Below are positions 1 through 8,249 of a DNA stretch of 64,000 nucleotides, one piece after another. The stretch is from Rhizobium sp. Leaf453. Lineage in GTDB: Bacteria; Pseudomonadota; Alphaproteobacteria; Rhizobiales; Rhizobiaceae. The notes under the pieces were generated by a model. That model searched no databases and was not told the origin of the DNA. It worked only from the letters and a program-made list of their open reading frames with translations. A program made the translations under genes and the position numbers. Location of the stretch: contig NZ_LMRG01000030.1 of NCBI RefSeq assembly GCF_001425605.1, positions 124,001 to 188,000 on the forward strand, written 5' to 3'. Positions within the stretch are counted from its first letter, which is position 1; every line of letters starts with the position of its first letter.

Positions 1-990
1 CGTGACAAGACCCCGGTGTTTGCCCGCGACATCAAGGCGGATGGCGCCATGACGGTGCTGCTCAAGGACGCCATGCAGCCAAACCTCGTGCAGACGCTGG
101 AGAACAATCCGGCCTTTGTCCACGGCGGGCCGTTCGCCAATATCGCCCATGGATGCAATTCGGTAGTGGCCACGACGACAGCGCTGAAGCTCGCCGATTA
201 TGTCGTGACGGAAGCGGGTTTCGGCGCCGATCTCGGCGCGGAGAAATTCTTCGACATCAAGTGCCGCAAGGCCGGGTTGAAGCCCGATGCGGCGGTCATT
301 GTCGCGACGGCGCGCGCCATGAAGATGAATGGCGGGGTGAAGAAGGAAGACCTGGGCCAGGAGAACGTCGAGGCCGTCAAGAAAGGTTGCGCTAACCTTG
401 GCCGTCATATCCAGAACGTGAAGAAGTTCGGCGTGCCGGTGGTCGTAGCGGTCAACCACTTCACGCTGGATACGGAAGCGGAAATTCAGGCGATCAAGGA
501 TTTCGTCGCCACGCTCGGCGCCGAGGCGATCCTGTGCAAACACTGGGCGCAGGGGTCGGCGGGGATCGAGGATCTGGCCCATAAGGTAGTGGAACTGGCG
601 GAAAACGGCCGCTCGCAGTTCTCGCCGCTCTATCCCGACGATATGCCGCTGTTCAAGAAGATCGAAACGATCGCCAAGGACATCTATCATGCCGGCGAGG
701 TGATCGCCGACAAATCGGTGCGCGACCAGTTGAAGACATGGGAGGAGCAGGGCTACGGCCATTTGCCGATCTGCATGGCGAAAACCCAGTATTCGTTCTC
801 GACCGACCCCAACTTGCGCGGCGCACCGAGCGGTCATACCGTCCCGGTCCGCGAGGTTCGCCTGTCGGCTGGCGCAGGGTTTATCGTGGTCATCACCGGC
901 GAGATCATGACCATGCCGGGCCTGCCCAAAGTGCCGTCGTCGGAGAAGATTTACCTCAACGCGGACGGGTTTATCGAAGGGCTGTTCTGA
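1..990 (+). CDS. fhs: Formate--tetrahydrofolate ligase, C-terminal part (5' end outside window)
   Basis: ATP-dependent ligation of formate to tetrahydrofolate, giving 10-formyl-THF for purine and fMet-tRNA synthesis; a cytosolic C1 enzyme. The frame is open from base 1, so the gene starts upstream; 329 residues are present of a family length of about 555-560. Visible family blocks are [30 protein letters not shown], the [12 protein letters not shown] stretch, and the C-terminal [11 protein letters not shown] block just before the stop. The end of the protein is intact. The N-terminal ATP-binding P-loop region lies outside the window. The following 269 bases hold only palindromic repeats, so fhs is probably the last gene of its transcript. 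Function is certain; only the start is missing. Confidence 0.97.
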   Translation, partial: RDKTPVFARDIKADGAMTVLLKDAMQPNLVQTLENNPAFVHGGPFANIAHGCNSVVATTTALKLADYVVTEAGFGADLGAEKFFDIKCRKAGLKPDAAVIVATARAMKMNGGVKKEDLGQENVEAVKKGCANLGRHIQNVKKFGVPVVVAVNHFTLDTEAEIQAIKDFVATLGAEAILCKHWAQGSAGIEDLAHKVVELAENGRSQFSPLYPDDMPLFKKIETIAKDIYHAGEVIADKSVRDQLKTWEEQGYGHLPICMAKTQYSFSTDPNLRGAPSGHTVPVREVRLSAGAGFIVVITGEIMTMPGLPKVPSSEKIYLNADGFIEGLF

Positions 991-1039
991 AGCGGGGGCA
1001 GGCGCCGCGGACTCTTTCGTGGCCTCCGCATTCTCTCCC

Positions 1040-1146
1040 ATGCTCGCCCTCGTGGCGAGCATCCAGCGACCCGACGTCCGTCGGGTCGAAAGACTTTTTT
1101 CGCCCAAGGTTTTGGGCGGCTGGATTCCCGTGACAGGCACGGGAAT
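1040..1146. repeat. Mosaic of four consecutive perfect palindromes (rhizobial intergenic repeat)
   Basis: Four hairpins follow each other. 1040-1062 has 9-bp arms ATGCTCGCC/GGCGAGCAT with a 5-base loop. 1067-1088 has 10-bp arms CGACCCGACG/CGTCGGGTCG with a 2-base loop. 1101-1118 has 7-bp arms CGCCCAA/TTGGGCG. 1124-1146 has 9-bp arms ATTCCCGTG/CACGGGAAT. A T-run at 1095-1100 follows hairpin 2, so this hairpin could end fhs transcription. The arrangement resembles RIME/ABC-type mosaic elements described between rhizobial genes; I did not compare it with named families. Confidence 0.75.
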
Positions 1147-1259
1147 GACGGAGGTTTTGGATGCCGCTAAACGTCGCGGCCGCTTTCAGTGTCGGAACCG
1201 GTTTTCACCCGTTTGAAGGGGATTGCGGCCCCTTCCATTCATCGAGAAACCTGCTGGCC

Positions 1260-1769
1260 TTAGCTGTAAGCGCCCAGATAATCGGCCTTGCCGACCGCGA
1301 CGCCTTGGTTGCGCAGGATGTCGTGGGTTGTCGTGACGTGGAAGAAGAAGTTCGGGATGGCAAATTTCAGCATGTAGTCGTCACCGGTGAAGCTGAACTT
1401 CACCTTGCCGAAATTGACATTCACTTCCCGCTCATCGCTCTTTTCAAGATCGGACGGCTTCACGGTTTCCAGAAATGCGATCGTCTTGGCGATGCGCTCG
1501 CGTAGCTCGGGAAAGGTCTTTTCCTCATCCGGAAAGCTCGGCACGGCAATGTCGCTCAGCCGGCCGATGGTGTTTTTCGAGGTGTCGCTGACCCGCTGAA
1601 CCTGACCGGACAGGGCCAGCATGTCCGGGGCGAGACGGGCATTGAACAGGTCGTCGAGCGGGATCTTGCGCTCGGCGGCATGCGACTCCGCCTTGTCGAG
1701 AAGGCTGGCTAGAATGTTGAGGCCGCGAATAAAGACCGGCACGGAGAGCTTGTACATGGAAACGGGCAT
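1260..1769 (-). CDS. DUF1993 domain protein
   Basis: A 169-residue soluble protein of the DUF1993 family, predicted to fold as a DinB-like helical bundle; its biochemical role is not known to me. Recognition rests on the N-terminal MPVSMYKLSVPVFIRGLNIL, the LAPDMLALSGQVQRVSD region, and the C-terminal FFFHVTTTHDILRNQGV segment, where histidines sit as in other members. Length matches the family (about 165-170). It stands alone between a repeat region and the extensin-like gene and reads towards fhs. There is no signal peptide or membrane segment. The family call is confident; a function is not assigned. Confidence 0.85.
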   Translation of the reverse strand: MPVSMYKLSVPVFIRGLNILASLLDKAESHAAERKIPLDDLFNARLAPDMLALSGQVQRVSDTSKNTIGRLSDIAVPSFPDEEKTFPELRERIAKTIAFLETVKPSDLEKSDEREVNVNFGKVKFSFTGDDYMLKFAIPNFFFHVTTTHDILRNQGVAVGKADYLGAYS

Positions 1770-1898
1770 GAAACATTCCTTGTGAACAGGCGAGCACGGA
1801 AGCCCGGCATGCGATGCAAATGGGGTGCGGCTTTGCCTCCGGCAAGACGGCGGAGGCGACGGCCACGAAGTATTCTAGAATCTATGCGGACTCTGTGA

Positions 1899-2759
1899 TC
1901 AGCGGCAATAGCGGTATCCGCCCTTGCGTTCGATCACGTCGAAATGTAGATGGTTTTCATGGGCTTCGTCGCTGCCAGGATCGAGCACTGTTTCGAAATA
2001 GAGGCAGCCTGTGGCCGTCACTGCGCGCTGGAAGGCCCCGGCCAATGTCGAGTCTTCGTCGCGCGGCTGGATTTCGATCGATTTTCCGCTCTTGAACGTA
2101 AAGGAGGCGATATCGATGGCATTGCCGCGGGCGTGCTCGGAGATTTTCCCGGTCTTGGCGTTGTTGCGCAGGCGGCAGACATAGCTGGACGCCTGGTTGA
2201 TCGTCGTCAGCGGTCCTTCCTCTTCGAGCGCGGCCTTGGCCGCAGGCAGCACCGCATCCTTCGTCCACCGCGCCAGTTCCAATGCCGTTTCGCAGCGCAT
2301 CGTGCCTTCGGGCTTCAGCGTGATGCCCGGAAGCACGGTGGTGACGGTCAATGGCTTGTCGATGCCGCACCCCTTGCCGTCGTCAATCCGCTTGGTTTCC
2401 TCGAAGACGGCGCCAATGGCTTTCAGGTCGGCCAGGCAGGCGGTGTATTCCTTGCCGTCTTCCGGCTTGATCGTCAGCACAGGTTCGGGCTTTTCCACCG
2501 TGGCCTTGTCATCGGCGGGCGGAGCATCCTTCTTGTCTTCATCGGCCGGCGCCGGCTTTTCCTTGTCATCCTTAGCCGGCGCCGGTTCTGCCTTTGCAGG
2601 CATGTCCGTTTCTTCCTGTGCCTTTTCTTCCGGCTTTTCAGCCGGTACCGGGACTTCGACGGTCACTGGTTTTTTCTCGGGAAGGGGGCCTTTTTTGGGA
2701 AGGGCGGCGCTGGACAGGAGGAGGATGGAAACGAGCGAGAGGGCGATCCGAAACGACAT
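1899..2759 (-). CDS. Extensin-like C-terminal domain protein (LAS/M15-type peptidoglycan peptidase candidate)
   Basis: A 286-residue exported protein. The ATG at 2759 is preferred because GGAG stands about 9 bases before it and it opens with a signal-peptide-like segment (MSFRIALSLVSILLLSSAA); an upstream in-frame ATG at 2855 would add a charged stretch without a ribosome site. Residues about 20-100 form a low-complexity P/E/K/A linker. The rest is an extensin-like C domain with SEHARGNAIDI and a closing HENHLHFD motif. These His/Asp residues match the zinc ligands of LAS-type D-Ala-D-Ala peptidases (family knowledge). Likely it acts on periplasmic peptidoglycan. Substrate is unproven. Confidence 0.85.
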   Translation of the reverse strand: MSFRIALSLVSILLLSSAALPKKGPLPEKKPVTVEVPVPAEKPEEKAQEETDMPAKAEPAPAKDDKEKPAPADEDKKDAPPADDKATVEKPEPVLTIKPEDGKEYTACLADLKAIGAVFEETKRIDDGKGCGIDKPLTVTTVLPGITLKPEGTMRCETALELARWTKDAVLPAAKAALEEEGPLTTINQASSYVCRLRNNAKTGKISEHARGNAIDIASFTFKSGKSIEIQPRDEDSTLAGAFQRAVTATGCLYFETVLDPGSDEAHENHLHFDVIERKGGYRYCR

Positions 2760-2901
2760 GAACAGGCTCCGTTTTCTGCCGGAGATGGCAGGGGGTCGGT
2801 TCACAACGCTTTTGGACCGTGGTCGGTTGCATCCAAGCCTCCGGTCGGGCGTCATTCAAGGGCCAAGAGAGACGCGCATTTCAGGATTTCATAAATTTCG
2901 A

Positions 2902-2930
2902 TTGACAAAGTGCATATACACATCTATTCA
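2902..2930 (+). promoter_or_regulatory. Sigma-70-type promoter of the MarR gene
   Basis: A perfect -35 TTGACA (2902-2907), a 17-base spacer and a -10 TATTCA (2925-2930), ending 7 bases before the MarR start codon. The initiation site would fall at or within a few bases of the ATG, so the message would be leaderless or nearly so. The spacer contains the putative operator. Confidence 0.6.
2907..2921 (+). promoter_or_regulatory. Putative MarR operator, copy 1
   Basis: The 15-mer AAAGTGCATATACAC lies in the spacer of the MarR promoter. Its exact reverse complement occurs at 3418-3432 before the SDR gene. Two identical copies bracketing a MarR gene suggest autorepression plus control of the neighbour. 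Confidence 0.6.
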
Positions 2931-2937
2931 TCCTCTC

Positions 2938-3372
2938 ATGAAACCGCAATCGTCGATCACCACCTGCAACTGCTTCGCCATTCGCCAGGCCGCGCGCTTC
3001 GTCTCGCAGCTTTACGAGCGACACTATGCCAAAGCAGGGATCACGGCGGCGCAGTTTTCATTGCTGGTCTACATCGCCGAAGCGGAGAAGGCCGGCATGG
3101 CCGAGATCGCCGAGGCGATGGTCATGGACCGCACCACGCTGGTGCGGGCCTTGAAGCCTCTGGAACGCGACGGCTATGTGGTCAGCGTGCCGGAAGGCAA
3201 GGGGTCGCGCAAACTGCTTCTGATGCTGTCCGATGCCGGGCAGAGGAAACTGGCGGAAGGTGCCGAATGCTGGCATGCCGCTCAGGCCGAATATGTCGAA
3301 CTGGTTGGAGCCGAGCGGGCGGATGAACTGCGCCAGATGCTTCTCTCCGTTCCGACGGGCATCGCTACCTGA
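2938..3372 (+). CDS. MarR-family transcriptional regulator
   Basis: A 144-residue winged-helix regulator. The N-terminal helix begins SSITTCNCFAIRQAARFV and is followed by QFSLLVYIAEAEKAGMAEIAEAMVMDRTTLVRALKPLERDGYV, a typical MarR HTH, and a wing containing GKGSRKLLLMLSDAG. Two cysteines near the N-terminus (TTCNC) could be redox-active, as in OhrR- or DUF24-type regulators; this is inference. The ATG at 2938 is set by the promoter and the protein start; there is no clear ribosome site, consistent with a near-leaderless message. It is followed by a terminator and the SDR gene, with which it shares an identical operator-like 15-mer. Confidence 0.9.
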   Translation: MKPQSSITTCNCFAIRQAARFVSQLYERHYAKAGITAAQFSLLVYIAEAEKAGMAEIAEAMVMDRTTLVRALKPLERDGYVVSVPEGKGSRKLLLMLSDAGQRKLAEGAECWHAAQAEYVELVGAERADELRQMLLSVPTGIAT

Positions 3373-3383
3373 AGAAACACGAG

Positions 3384-3404
3384 GCCGAAACGTTCGGCTT
3401 TTTT
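3384..3404 (+). terminator. Rho-independent terminator after the MarR gene
   Basis: Stem GCCGAA/TTCGGC (3384-3389 and 3393-3398) with a 3-base loop, then six T (3399-3404). It lies between the MarR gene and the SDR gene, so the SDR gene needs its own promoter. Confidence 0.8.
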
Positions 3405-3417
3405 GATAGCACAAATA

Positions 3418-3432
3418 GTGTATATGCACTTT
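3418..3432 (-). promoter_or_regulatory. Putative MarR operator, copy 2
   Basis: GTGTATATGCACTTT is the exact reverse complement of the 15-mer at 2907-2921. It stands 17 bases before the SDR start codon, in the position expected for a promoter-overlapping repressor site. Confidence 0.6.
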
Positions 3433-3448
3433 TATAAGGAAGAAACTG

Positions 3449-4192
3449 ATGTCGCAGAAAATCGAAAACTCCGTCGCCCTAGTCACTGGTGCCAATCGGG
3501 GCATCGGCCGCGAATTCGTCGCCGAACTGCTGCGCCGCAGCGCGGCCAAGGTATACCTCGGCGCCCGTGACCCGGCCGCACTTGCTGATCTCGTTGCACT
3601 CGATCCGGAACGCCTCGTGCCGCTGAAGCTGGACGTGACCAATGCGGCGGATATCGCCGAGGCGGCGAAGGTTGCGACCGATGTCACCCTTCTCATCAAC
3701 AATGCCGGTTTCGCCGGCGAGCATGGCGTCTTTTCGGCACCGGACCTGTCCGTCGCCCGGGCAGAAATGGAAGTGAACTATTTCGGCGTGCTTGCGCTGT
3801 CGAAAGCCTTTGCGCCAATCCTTGCCAAGGCAAGCCAGAGCAGCATCGTCAACGTTCTTTCGTTCCTGTCGCTGGTCACGCTTCCCTCCGCCGGCACATA
3901 TTCCGCGTCGAAGGCCGCCGGTCTGGCCGCGACCCGGTCCATCCGCGCCGAACTGAAAGGGCAGGGGACGCAGGTGGTCGCCACCATGCCGGTGCAGGTG
4001 GATACGGATATGGGCAAGAACCTGCCCGAACCGCGCTTGAAGCCTGTCGAGGTCGCGTCGGAAACGCTGGATGGCGTCGAAACAGGCGCCGAGGAAGTCT
4101 TCCCGGGCGAACTGACCCGCAACGTCCAGACCGCCTTTGCCGCCGACCCGAAGGGGGTGCAGGCGCACATGTCGACCCGGCTGCCGGCCTGA
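3449..4192 (+). CDS. Short-chain dehydrogenase/reductase (classical SDR)
   Basis: A 247-residue NAD(P)-dependent oxidoreductase with a Rossmann fold. The cofactor motif TGANRGIG is at residues 13-20, followed by LDVTN, the NNAG motif, and the catalytic YSASK (Tyr and Lys); a serine in SFLSL can act as the catalytic Ser. The ATG at 3449 is preceded by AAGGAAGAAACTG, a good ribosome site. Substrate cannot be told from sequence. The preceding MarR gene carries the same 15-base site in its own promoter, so this SDR is probably its regulated target, for example in detoxifying the ligand that MarR senses; that link is inference. Confidence 0.9.
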   Translation: MSQKIENSVALVTGANRGIGREFVAELLRRSAAKVYLGARDPAALADLVALDPERLVPLKLDVTNAADIAEAAKVATDVTLLINNAGFAGEHGVFSAPDLSVARAEMEVNYFGVLALSKAFAPILAKASQSSIVNVLSFLSLVTLPSAGTYSASKAAGLAATRSIRAELKGQGTQVVATMPVQVDTDMGKNLPEPRLKPVEVASETLDGVETGAEEVFPGELTRNVQTAFAADPKGVQAHMSTRLPA

Positions 4193-4245
4193 TCGGACCT
4201 GAAAGCGCGGCGGAAAATGGCCATTATTTTTCCGCCGCCGCCCGC

Positions 4246-4274
4246 TTGCACAATCCTTTCTCTCACGCTAACAA
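4246..4274 (+). promoter_or_regulatory. Promoter of the trp leader transcript
   Basis: A -35 TTGCAC (4246-4251), a 17-base spacer and a -10 TAACAA (4269-4274). Initiation 7-8 bases downstream would fall at the A of the trpL ATG (4282), giving a leaderless leader-peptide mRNA, as published for the Sinorhizobium meliloti trp leader. Confidence 0.7.
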
Positions 4275-4281
4275 TTCTGCC

Positions 4282-4326
4282 ATGACACAGGCACGCAACA
4301 TTGCAATCTGGTGGTGGGCTCGCTAA
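4282..4326 (+). CDS. trpL: trp operon leader peptide TrpL
   Basis: A 14-codon ORF encoding MTQARNIAIWWWAR with three consecutive Trp codons (4309-4317). It has no ribosome-binding site; the deduced promoter places the mRNA 5' end at the ATG. Ribosome stalling at the Trp codons under tryptophan shortage should favour an antiterminator and transcription of trpE(G); fast translation favours the terminator at 4362-4393. The ending IAIWWWAR is close to the known rhizobial TrpL (IWWWAR). In S. meliloti this peptide also acts in trans in antibiotic-related regulation (published work from the Evguenieva-Hackenberg group); whether that applies here is inference. Confidence 0.93.
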   Translation: MTQARNIAIWWWAR

Positions 4327-4361
4327 AGCGGCCTTGACCAGTCATGCGTGATTGAGACGAT

Positions 4362-4393
4362 AAGCCGCCCGGAAGTTTCGAGGCGGCTTTTTT
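4362..4393 (+). terminator. trp attenuator terminator
   Basis: An 8-bp stem AAGCCGCC/GGCGGCTT (4362-4369, 4382-4389), a 12-base loop, and a run of six T at 4388-4393. It lies between trpL and trpE(G) and is the premature stop site of the leader transcript. Confidence 0.9.
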
Positions 4394-4435
4394 GTATTCG
4401 GGCCGCAGGAATGACGGGCCTGAATGGAGCGACAG

Positions 4436-6625
4436 ATGGCGACGACAATTCTTGCAGATGGCGGGGAAGCCTATACCACCAAGGGCGGCATTTCCGTCAC
4501 CCGCCGGCGGCGCGAGGCCCCCTATGGTGAAGCGATCTCCAGCTATGTCGACAAGCTCGACGAGCGCCGGGGCGCTGTCTTCTCCTCCAACTACGAATAT
4601 CCGGGCCGCTACACCCGCTGGGATACGGCTATCGTCGATCCGCCGCTGGCCATCTCCTCCTTCGGTCGCTCGCTCTGGGTCGAAGCCTATAACGAACGCG
4701 GCGAAGCCCTGCTGTCGATGATCTCCGATCATCTGGCCGGTATCGCCGATATCACGCTGGGCACATCGACGGCCCGCCGTCTCGATCTGACAATCAACAT
4801 GCCGGACCGGGTGTTCACCGAAGAAGAACGCTCGAAGATGCCGACGGTCTTCACGGTGCTGCGCGCCGTCACCAACCTGTTCTATTCGCAGGAAGATTCG
4901 AGCCTCGGACTCTATGGCGCCTTCGGTTACGACCTGGCCTTCCAGTTCGATTCGATCGAGCTGAAGCTGAAGCGCCCGGACGACCAGCGCGACATGGTGC
5001 TGTTCCTGCCGGATGAAATCCTCGTCGTCGATCACTATGCCGCCAAGGCCTGGATCGACCGCTACGACTTCGCTAAGGATGGCCTGACAACCGAGGGCAA
5101 GGCAGGCGATATCGCCCCCGAACCGTTCCGTACCGTCGACAGCATTCCGCCGCATGGCGACCACCGTCCGGGCGAATATGCCGAACTGGTCACCAAGGCG
5201 AAGGAAAGCTTCCGTCGCGGCGACCTGTTCGAGGTTGTGCCCGGCCAGAAGTTCTTCGAGCGCTGCGAAAGCAAGCCGTCGGAAATCTCCAACCGGCTGA
5301 AGGCGATCAATCCGTCGCCCTATTCCTTTTTCATCAATCTCGGAAACCAGGAATATCTGGTCGGTGCCTCGCCGGAAATGTTCGTGCGCGTGTCCGGCCG
5401 CCGGATCGAGACCTGCCCGATTTCCGGCACGATCAAGCGCGGCGAAGACCCGATCGCCGACAGCGAGCAGATCCTCAAGCTCTTGAACTCCAAGAAGGAC
5501 GAATCCGAACTCACCATGTGCTCGGACGTCGATCGCAACGACAAGTCCAGAGTCTGCGTGCCCGGTTCGGTCAAGGTCATCGGTCGCCGCCAGATCGAAA
5601 TGTATTCGCGCCTCATCCACACGGTCGATCATATCGAGGGCCGCCTGCGCGACGACATGGATGCCTTCGACGGGTTCCTCAGCCACGCCTGGGCCGTTAC
5701 GGTCACCGGTGCGCCGAAGCTCTGGGCGATGCGTTTCATCGAAAGCCATGAAAAGAGCCCCCGCCTGTGGTACGGTGGCGCGATCGGCATGGTCGGCTTC
5801 AACGGTGACATGAACACGGGCCTGACGCTGCGCACCATCCGCATCAAGGATGGTATTGCCGAGGTACGCGCCGGTGCCACATTGCTCAACGACAGCAATC
5901 CGGAAGAAGAAGAAGCCGAAACCGAACTGAAGGCATCCGCCATGATCGCAGCGATCCGCGACGCAAAATCCGCCAACAGCCGTGGCACGGGCCGCGACGT
6001 TGCGCCGGTCGGAACCGGCGTCAACATCCTGCTGGTCGATCACGAGGATAGTTTCGTTCACACGCTGGCCAACTATTTCCGTCAGACGGGCGCCACCGTC
6101 ACCACGGTCCGCACGCCGGTGGCCGACGAAATCTTCGATCGGGTAAAGCCCGATCTCGTCGTCCTGTCGCCCGGTCCCGGCATGCCGAAGGATTTCGATT
6201 GCAAGGCGACGATCAAGAAGGCGCGCGCCCGCGACCTGCCGATCTTCGGCGTCTGCTTGGGTCTGCAAGCGCTGGCCGAAGCCTATGGTGGCGATCTGCG
6301 CCAACTCGCCGTTCCGATGCACGGCAAGCCCTCGCGCATCCGGGTACTGGAACCCGGCATCGTCTTCTCAGGCCTTGGCAAGGAAGTCACGGTCGGCCGC
6401 TATCACTCGATTTTCGCCGATCCTTCGACCCTGCCGCGCGAATTCATGATCACGGCGGAAAGCGATGATGGTACCGTCATGGGTATCGAGCATATGAAGG
6501 AGCCGATCGCCGCGGTGCAGTTCCACCCGGAATCGATCATGACGCTCGGCGGAGATGCCGGCATGCGGATGATCGAAAACGTGGTGGCGCATCTTGCCAA
6601 GCGGGCAAAGATCAAGGCTGCCTGA
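4436..6625 (+). CDS. trpE(G): Fused anthranilate synthase, components I and II, TrpE(G)
   Basis: Converts chorismate and glutamine to anthranilate, the first step of tryptophan synthesis. It is a 729-residue fusion. Residues about 1-520 are the chorismate-binding TrpE part ([55 protein letters not shown]); residues about 530-729 are the glutamine amidotransferase TrpG part with nucleophile Cys607 in GVCLG and His697/Glu699 in FHPES. The start at 4436 is favoured by GGAG 6 bases upstream; the in-frame ATG at 4424 lacks a ribosome site and would add 4 residues. The fusion and length match rhizobial TrpE(G). Expression is controlled by the trpL attenuator. Confidence 0.97.
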   Translation: MATTILADGGEAYTTKGGISVTRRRREAPYGEAISSYVDKLDERRGAVFSSNYEYPGRYTRWDTAIVDPPLAISSFGRSLWVEAYNERGEALLSMISDHLAGIADITLGTSTARRLDLTINMPDRVFTEEERSKMPTVFTVLRAVTNLFYSQEDSSLGLYGAFGYDLAFQFDSIELKLKRPDDQRDMVLFLPDEILVVDHYAAKAWIDRYDFAKDGLTTEGKAGDIAPEPFRTVDSIPPHGDHRPGEYAELVTKAKESFRRGDLFEVVPGQKFFERCESKPSEISNRLKAINPSPYSFFINLGNQEYLVGASPEMFVRVSGRRIETCPISGTIKRGEDPIADSEQILKLLNSKKDESELTMCSDVDRNDKSRVCVPGSVKVIGRRQIEMYSRLIHTVDHIEGRLRDDMDAFDGFLSHAWAVTVTGAPKLWAMRFIESHEKSPRLWYGGAIGMVGFNGDMNTGLTLRTIRIKDGIAEVRAGATLLNDSNPEEEEAETELKASAMIAAIRDAKSANSRGTGRDVAPVGTGVNILLVDHEDSFVHTLANYFRQTGATVTTVRTPVADEIFDRVKPDLVVLSPGPGMPKDFDCKATIKKARARDLPIFGVCLGLQALAEAYGGDLRQLAVPMHGKPSRIRVLEPGIVFSGLGKEVTVGRYHSIFADPSTLPREFMITAESDDGTVMGIEHMKEPIAAVQFHPESIMTLGGDAGMRMIENVVAHLAKRAKIKAA

Positions 6626-6649
6626 TAGTCGCAGGGCCGCAAGGTTGAA

Positions 6650-6684
6650 AACCGCCGCGCCCGAGAGGACGCGGCGGTTCTTTT
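6650..6684 (+). terminator. Terminator after trpE(G)
   Basis: A 10-bp perfect stem AACCGCCGCG/CGCGGCGGTT (6650-6659, 6670-6679), a 10-base loop, and a T-rich tail TTCTTTT. It separates trpE(G) from the CDF transporter gene. Confidence 0.85.
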
Positions 6685-6704
6685 ATTGGAAATGAGGGCC
6701 GGAA

Positions 6705-7628
6705 ATGGCAATTGGCATTCAAAAGAACAGGGCGCAGCGGCTCGCATTCTGGGGCATTCCACTTGCCATTCTGGTGCTCGGCCTGAAGATGCTGGCCTGG
6801 TGGGTCACGGGATCGGTGGCGCTTTTGTCCGACGGCCTGGAATCGATCGTCAATGTCGTCGCCGCGATCGTCGCCTTTCTCGTTATCGGCTATGCCGCCA
6901 AGCCGGCGGATGCGGGCCATCCGTTCGGTCATTACAAGGCCGAGTATTTTTCGGCCGTCATCGAGGGCGTACTGATCGTCGTGGCGGCGCTGCTGATCGC
7001 CTGGGAGGCGGTGCCGGCCATCCTGTCGCCGCGTCTGCCGGAAGCGCCGGCGCTCGGTCTGACGATCAATATTCTGGCAGGCTTCATCAACGCCCTCTGG
7101 GCCGGAGTGTTGATCCGTTCCGGTCGCGCTCTGCGATCCCCGGCGCTGACCGCCGATGGTCAACATATTCTCTCGGATGTCTTCACCTCGATCGGCGTTC
7201 TCATCGGCCTCGTGCTGGCGATAGCCACCGGCTATGCGGTGCTTGATCCCCTGCTGGCCGTGCTTGTCGCCTGCAACATTCTTTATCAGGGCTGGAAAGT
7301 GATTGCCCGCTCCATCGACGGTCTGATGGACAAGGCGGTTGCTGCAGAAGAGGAGGCCGCCATCAAGGCCGCGATCGCCGCCAATGCCACCGGTTCGCTC
7401 GGCGTGCATGACCTGAAGACCCGAGAGGCGGGGTCGGCGATCTTCGTCGATTTCCACATGGTCGTTCCCGCCGCCATGCCGGTGGGGGAAGCGCACGATA
7501 TTTGCGATCGCCTTGAAGATGCCATTCGGGCGGTCAATCCCGGCGCCAAGATCGCTATTCATGTGGAGCCGGAGGGCGAAAAGGCCCATGGCATCCGCGT
7601 TAAAGTCGTTGAAGGATTGAAATCGTGA
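6705..7628 (+). CDS. Cation diffusion facilitator family transporter
   Basis: A 307-residue inner-membrane divalent-metal/proton antiporter. It has about six transmembrane helices (residues about 12-225) followed by a cytoplasmic ferredoxin-like domain ending in AIHVEPEGE. The two metal-site motifs are SDGLESIVN in TM2 and [13 protein letters not shown] (HxxxD) in TM5, and [13 protein letters not shown] links TM2 and TM3. The metal cannot be fixed from sequence; iron/zinc/manganese exporters share this pattern. Its stop overlaps the queF start by 4 bases (GTGA at 7625-7628), so the two are translationally coupled. Confidence 0.93.
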   Translation: MAIGIQKNRAQRLAFWGIPLAILVLGLKMLAWWVTGSVALLSDGLESIVNVVAAIVAFLVIGYAAKPADAGHPFGHYKAEYFSAVIEGVLIVVAALLIAWEAVPAILSPRLPEAPALGLTINILAGFINALWAGVLIRSGRALRSPALTADGQHILSDVFTSIGVLIGLVLAIATGYAVLDPLLAVLVACNILYQGWKVIARSIDGLMDKAVAAEEEAAIKAAIAANATGSLGVHDLKTREAGSAIFVDFHMVVPAAMPVGEAHDICDRLEDAIRAVNPGAKIAIHVEPEGEKAHGIRVKVVEGLKS

Positions 7629-8089
7629 GCAAGACCGATGTTTCCGGCCTCTCGCAATTGGGGCAGGCTGTCGAGGCGCCGAAAAACCCGGAGGAGGCCG
7701 TACTGGAGCGGGTGCCGAGCAACCATGCCGGTACCGATTTCGTGGTGCGGTTCACCGCCCCGGAATTTACGTCGCTCTGCCCGATGACCGGCCAGCCGGA
7801 TTTCGCCCATATCGTCATCGATTATGTGCCGGATGGCTGGCTGGTCGAATCGAAATCGCTGAAACTGTACCTGCATTCCTTCCGCAATCACGGCGCCTTC
7901 CACGAGGATTGCACGATCGATATCGCCAAGCGGCTTGTCGACCTTCTGTCGCCGAAATGGCTCCGGATCGGTGCCTACTGGTATCCGCGCGGCGGCATTC
8001 CGATCGATGTGTTCTGGCAGACCGGCAAGCCGCCGGAGGGTGTCTGGCTGCCGGATCAGGGCGTCCAGCCTTATCGCGGGCGCGGTTGA
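7625..8089 (+). CDS. queF: NADPH-dependent 7-cyano-7-deazaguanine reductase
   Basis: Reduces preQ0 to preQ1 in queuosine biosynthesis for tRNA modification; cytosolic. The 154 residues match the short, unimodular QueF type. The nucleophile Cys52 lies in [11 protein letters not shown], Asp59 follows, and the QueF motif ESKSLKLYL spans 75-83, with [11 protein letters not shown] after it. The start is GTG at 7625, with AAGGA 8 bases upstream, overlapping the CDF stop codon. The link with a CDF transporter is positional only; I know of no mechanistic tie. A strong terminator follows the stop. Confidence 0.96.
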   Translation: MSKTDVSGLSQLGQAVEAPKNPEEAVLERVPSNHAGTDFVVRFTAPEFTSLCPMTGQPDFAHIVIDYVPDGWLVESKSLKLYLHSFRNHGAFHEDCTIDIAKRLVDLLSPKWLRIGAYWYPRGGIPIDVFWQTGKPPEGVWLPDQGVQPYRGRG

Positions 8090-8099
8090 TCTCACAACG

Positions 8100-8127
8100 A
8101 AACGGCGGGTCAAAAGCCCGCCGTTTT
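8100..8127 (+). terminator. Terminator after queF
   Basis: A 10-bp stem AAACGGCGGG/CCCGCCGTTT with a 7-base loop, ending in four T (8124-8127). It closes the CDF-queF operon. Confidence 0.85.
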
Positions 8128-8164
8128 GCGTTCTGGTTTATTCCCGGCATCCTCAAATTCCGTC

Positions 8165-8225
8165 ATCCTCGGCCTTTGAGCCGAGGATCCACGTTTTCCA
8201 GCATGGATGATCGGGTCAAGCCCGA
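8165..8225. repeat. Intergenic palindromic repeat (ATCCTCGGC family)
   Basis: A 9-bp inverted repeat ATCCTCGGC/GCCGAGGAT (8165-8173, 8180-8188) followed by a second dyad TCGGG/CCCGA (8211-8225). This pattern, GTCATCCTCGGC...GCCGAGGATCCAC...CATGGATG...GGGTCAAGCCCGA, is a recurrent intergenic element in alphaproteobacteria as I know it. It lies between queF and the convergent hupE. Confidence 0.65.
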
Positions 8226-8249
8226 CCACGACGAAACGAGGGAGTAAGA

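Larger units (their letters stand above)
4282..4393 (+). ncRNA. Attenuated trp leader RNA (rnTrpL-like)
   Basis: From the predicted start at the trpL ATG to the end of the T-run is 112 nt, matching the size of the trans-acting attenuator RNA rnTrpL described in S. meliloti. Candidate alternative pairings are: segment 1:2, CTGGT (4308-4312, covering the first Trp codon) with ACCAG (4337-4341); segment 2:3, GCGGC (4328-4332) with GCCGC (4364-4368); and the 3:4 terminator stem. A trans-acting role is inferred from the relative. Confidence 0.75.

Noticed and set aside
4268-6322. 684-codon minus-strand open frame opposite trpE(G)
   Set aside because: A GC-rich shadow frame of a certain gene; the protein is low-complexity D/G/R/H-rich without family features.
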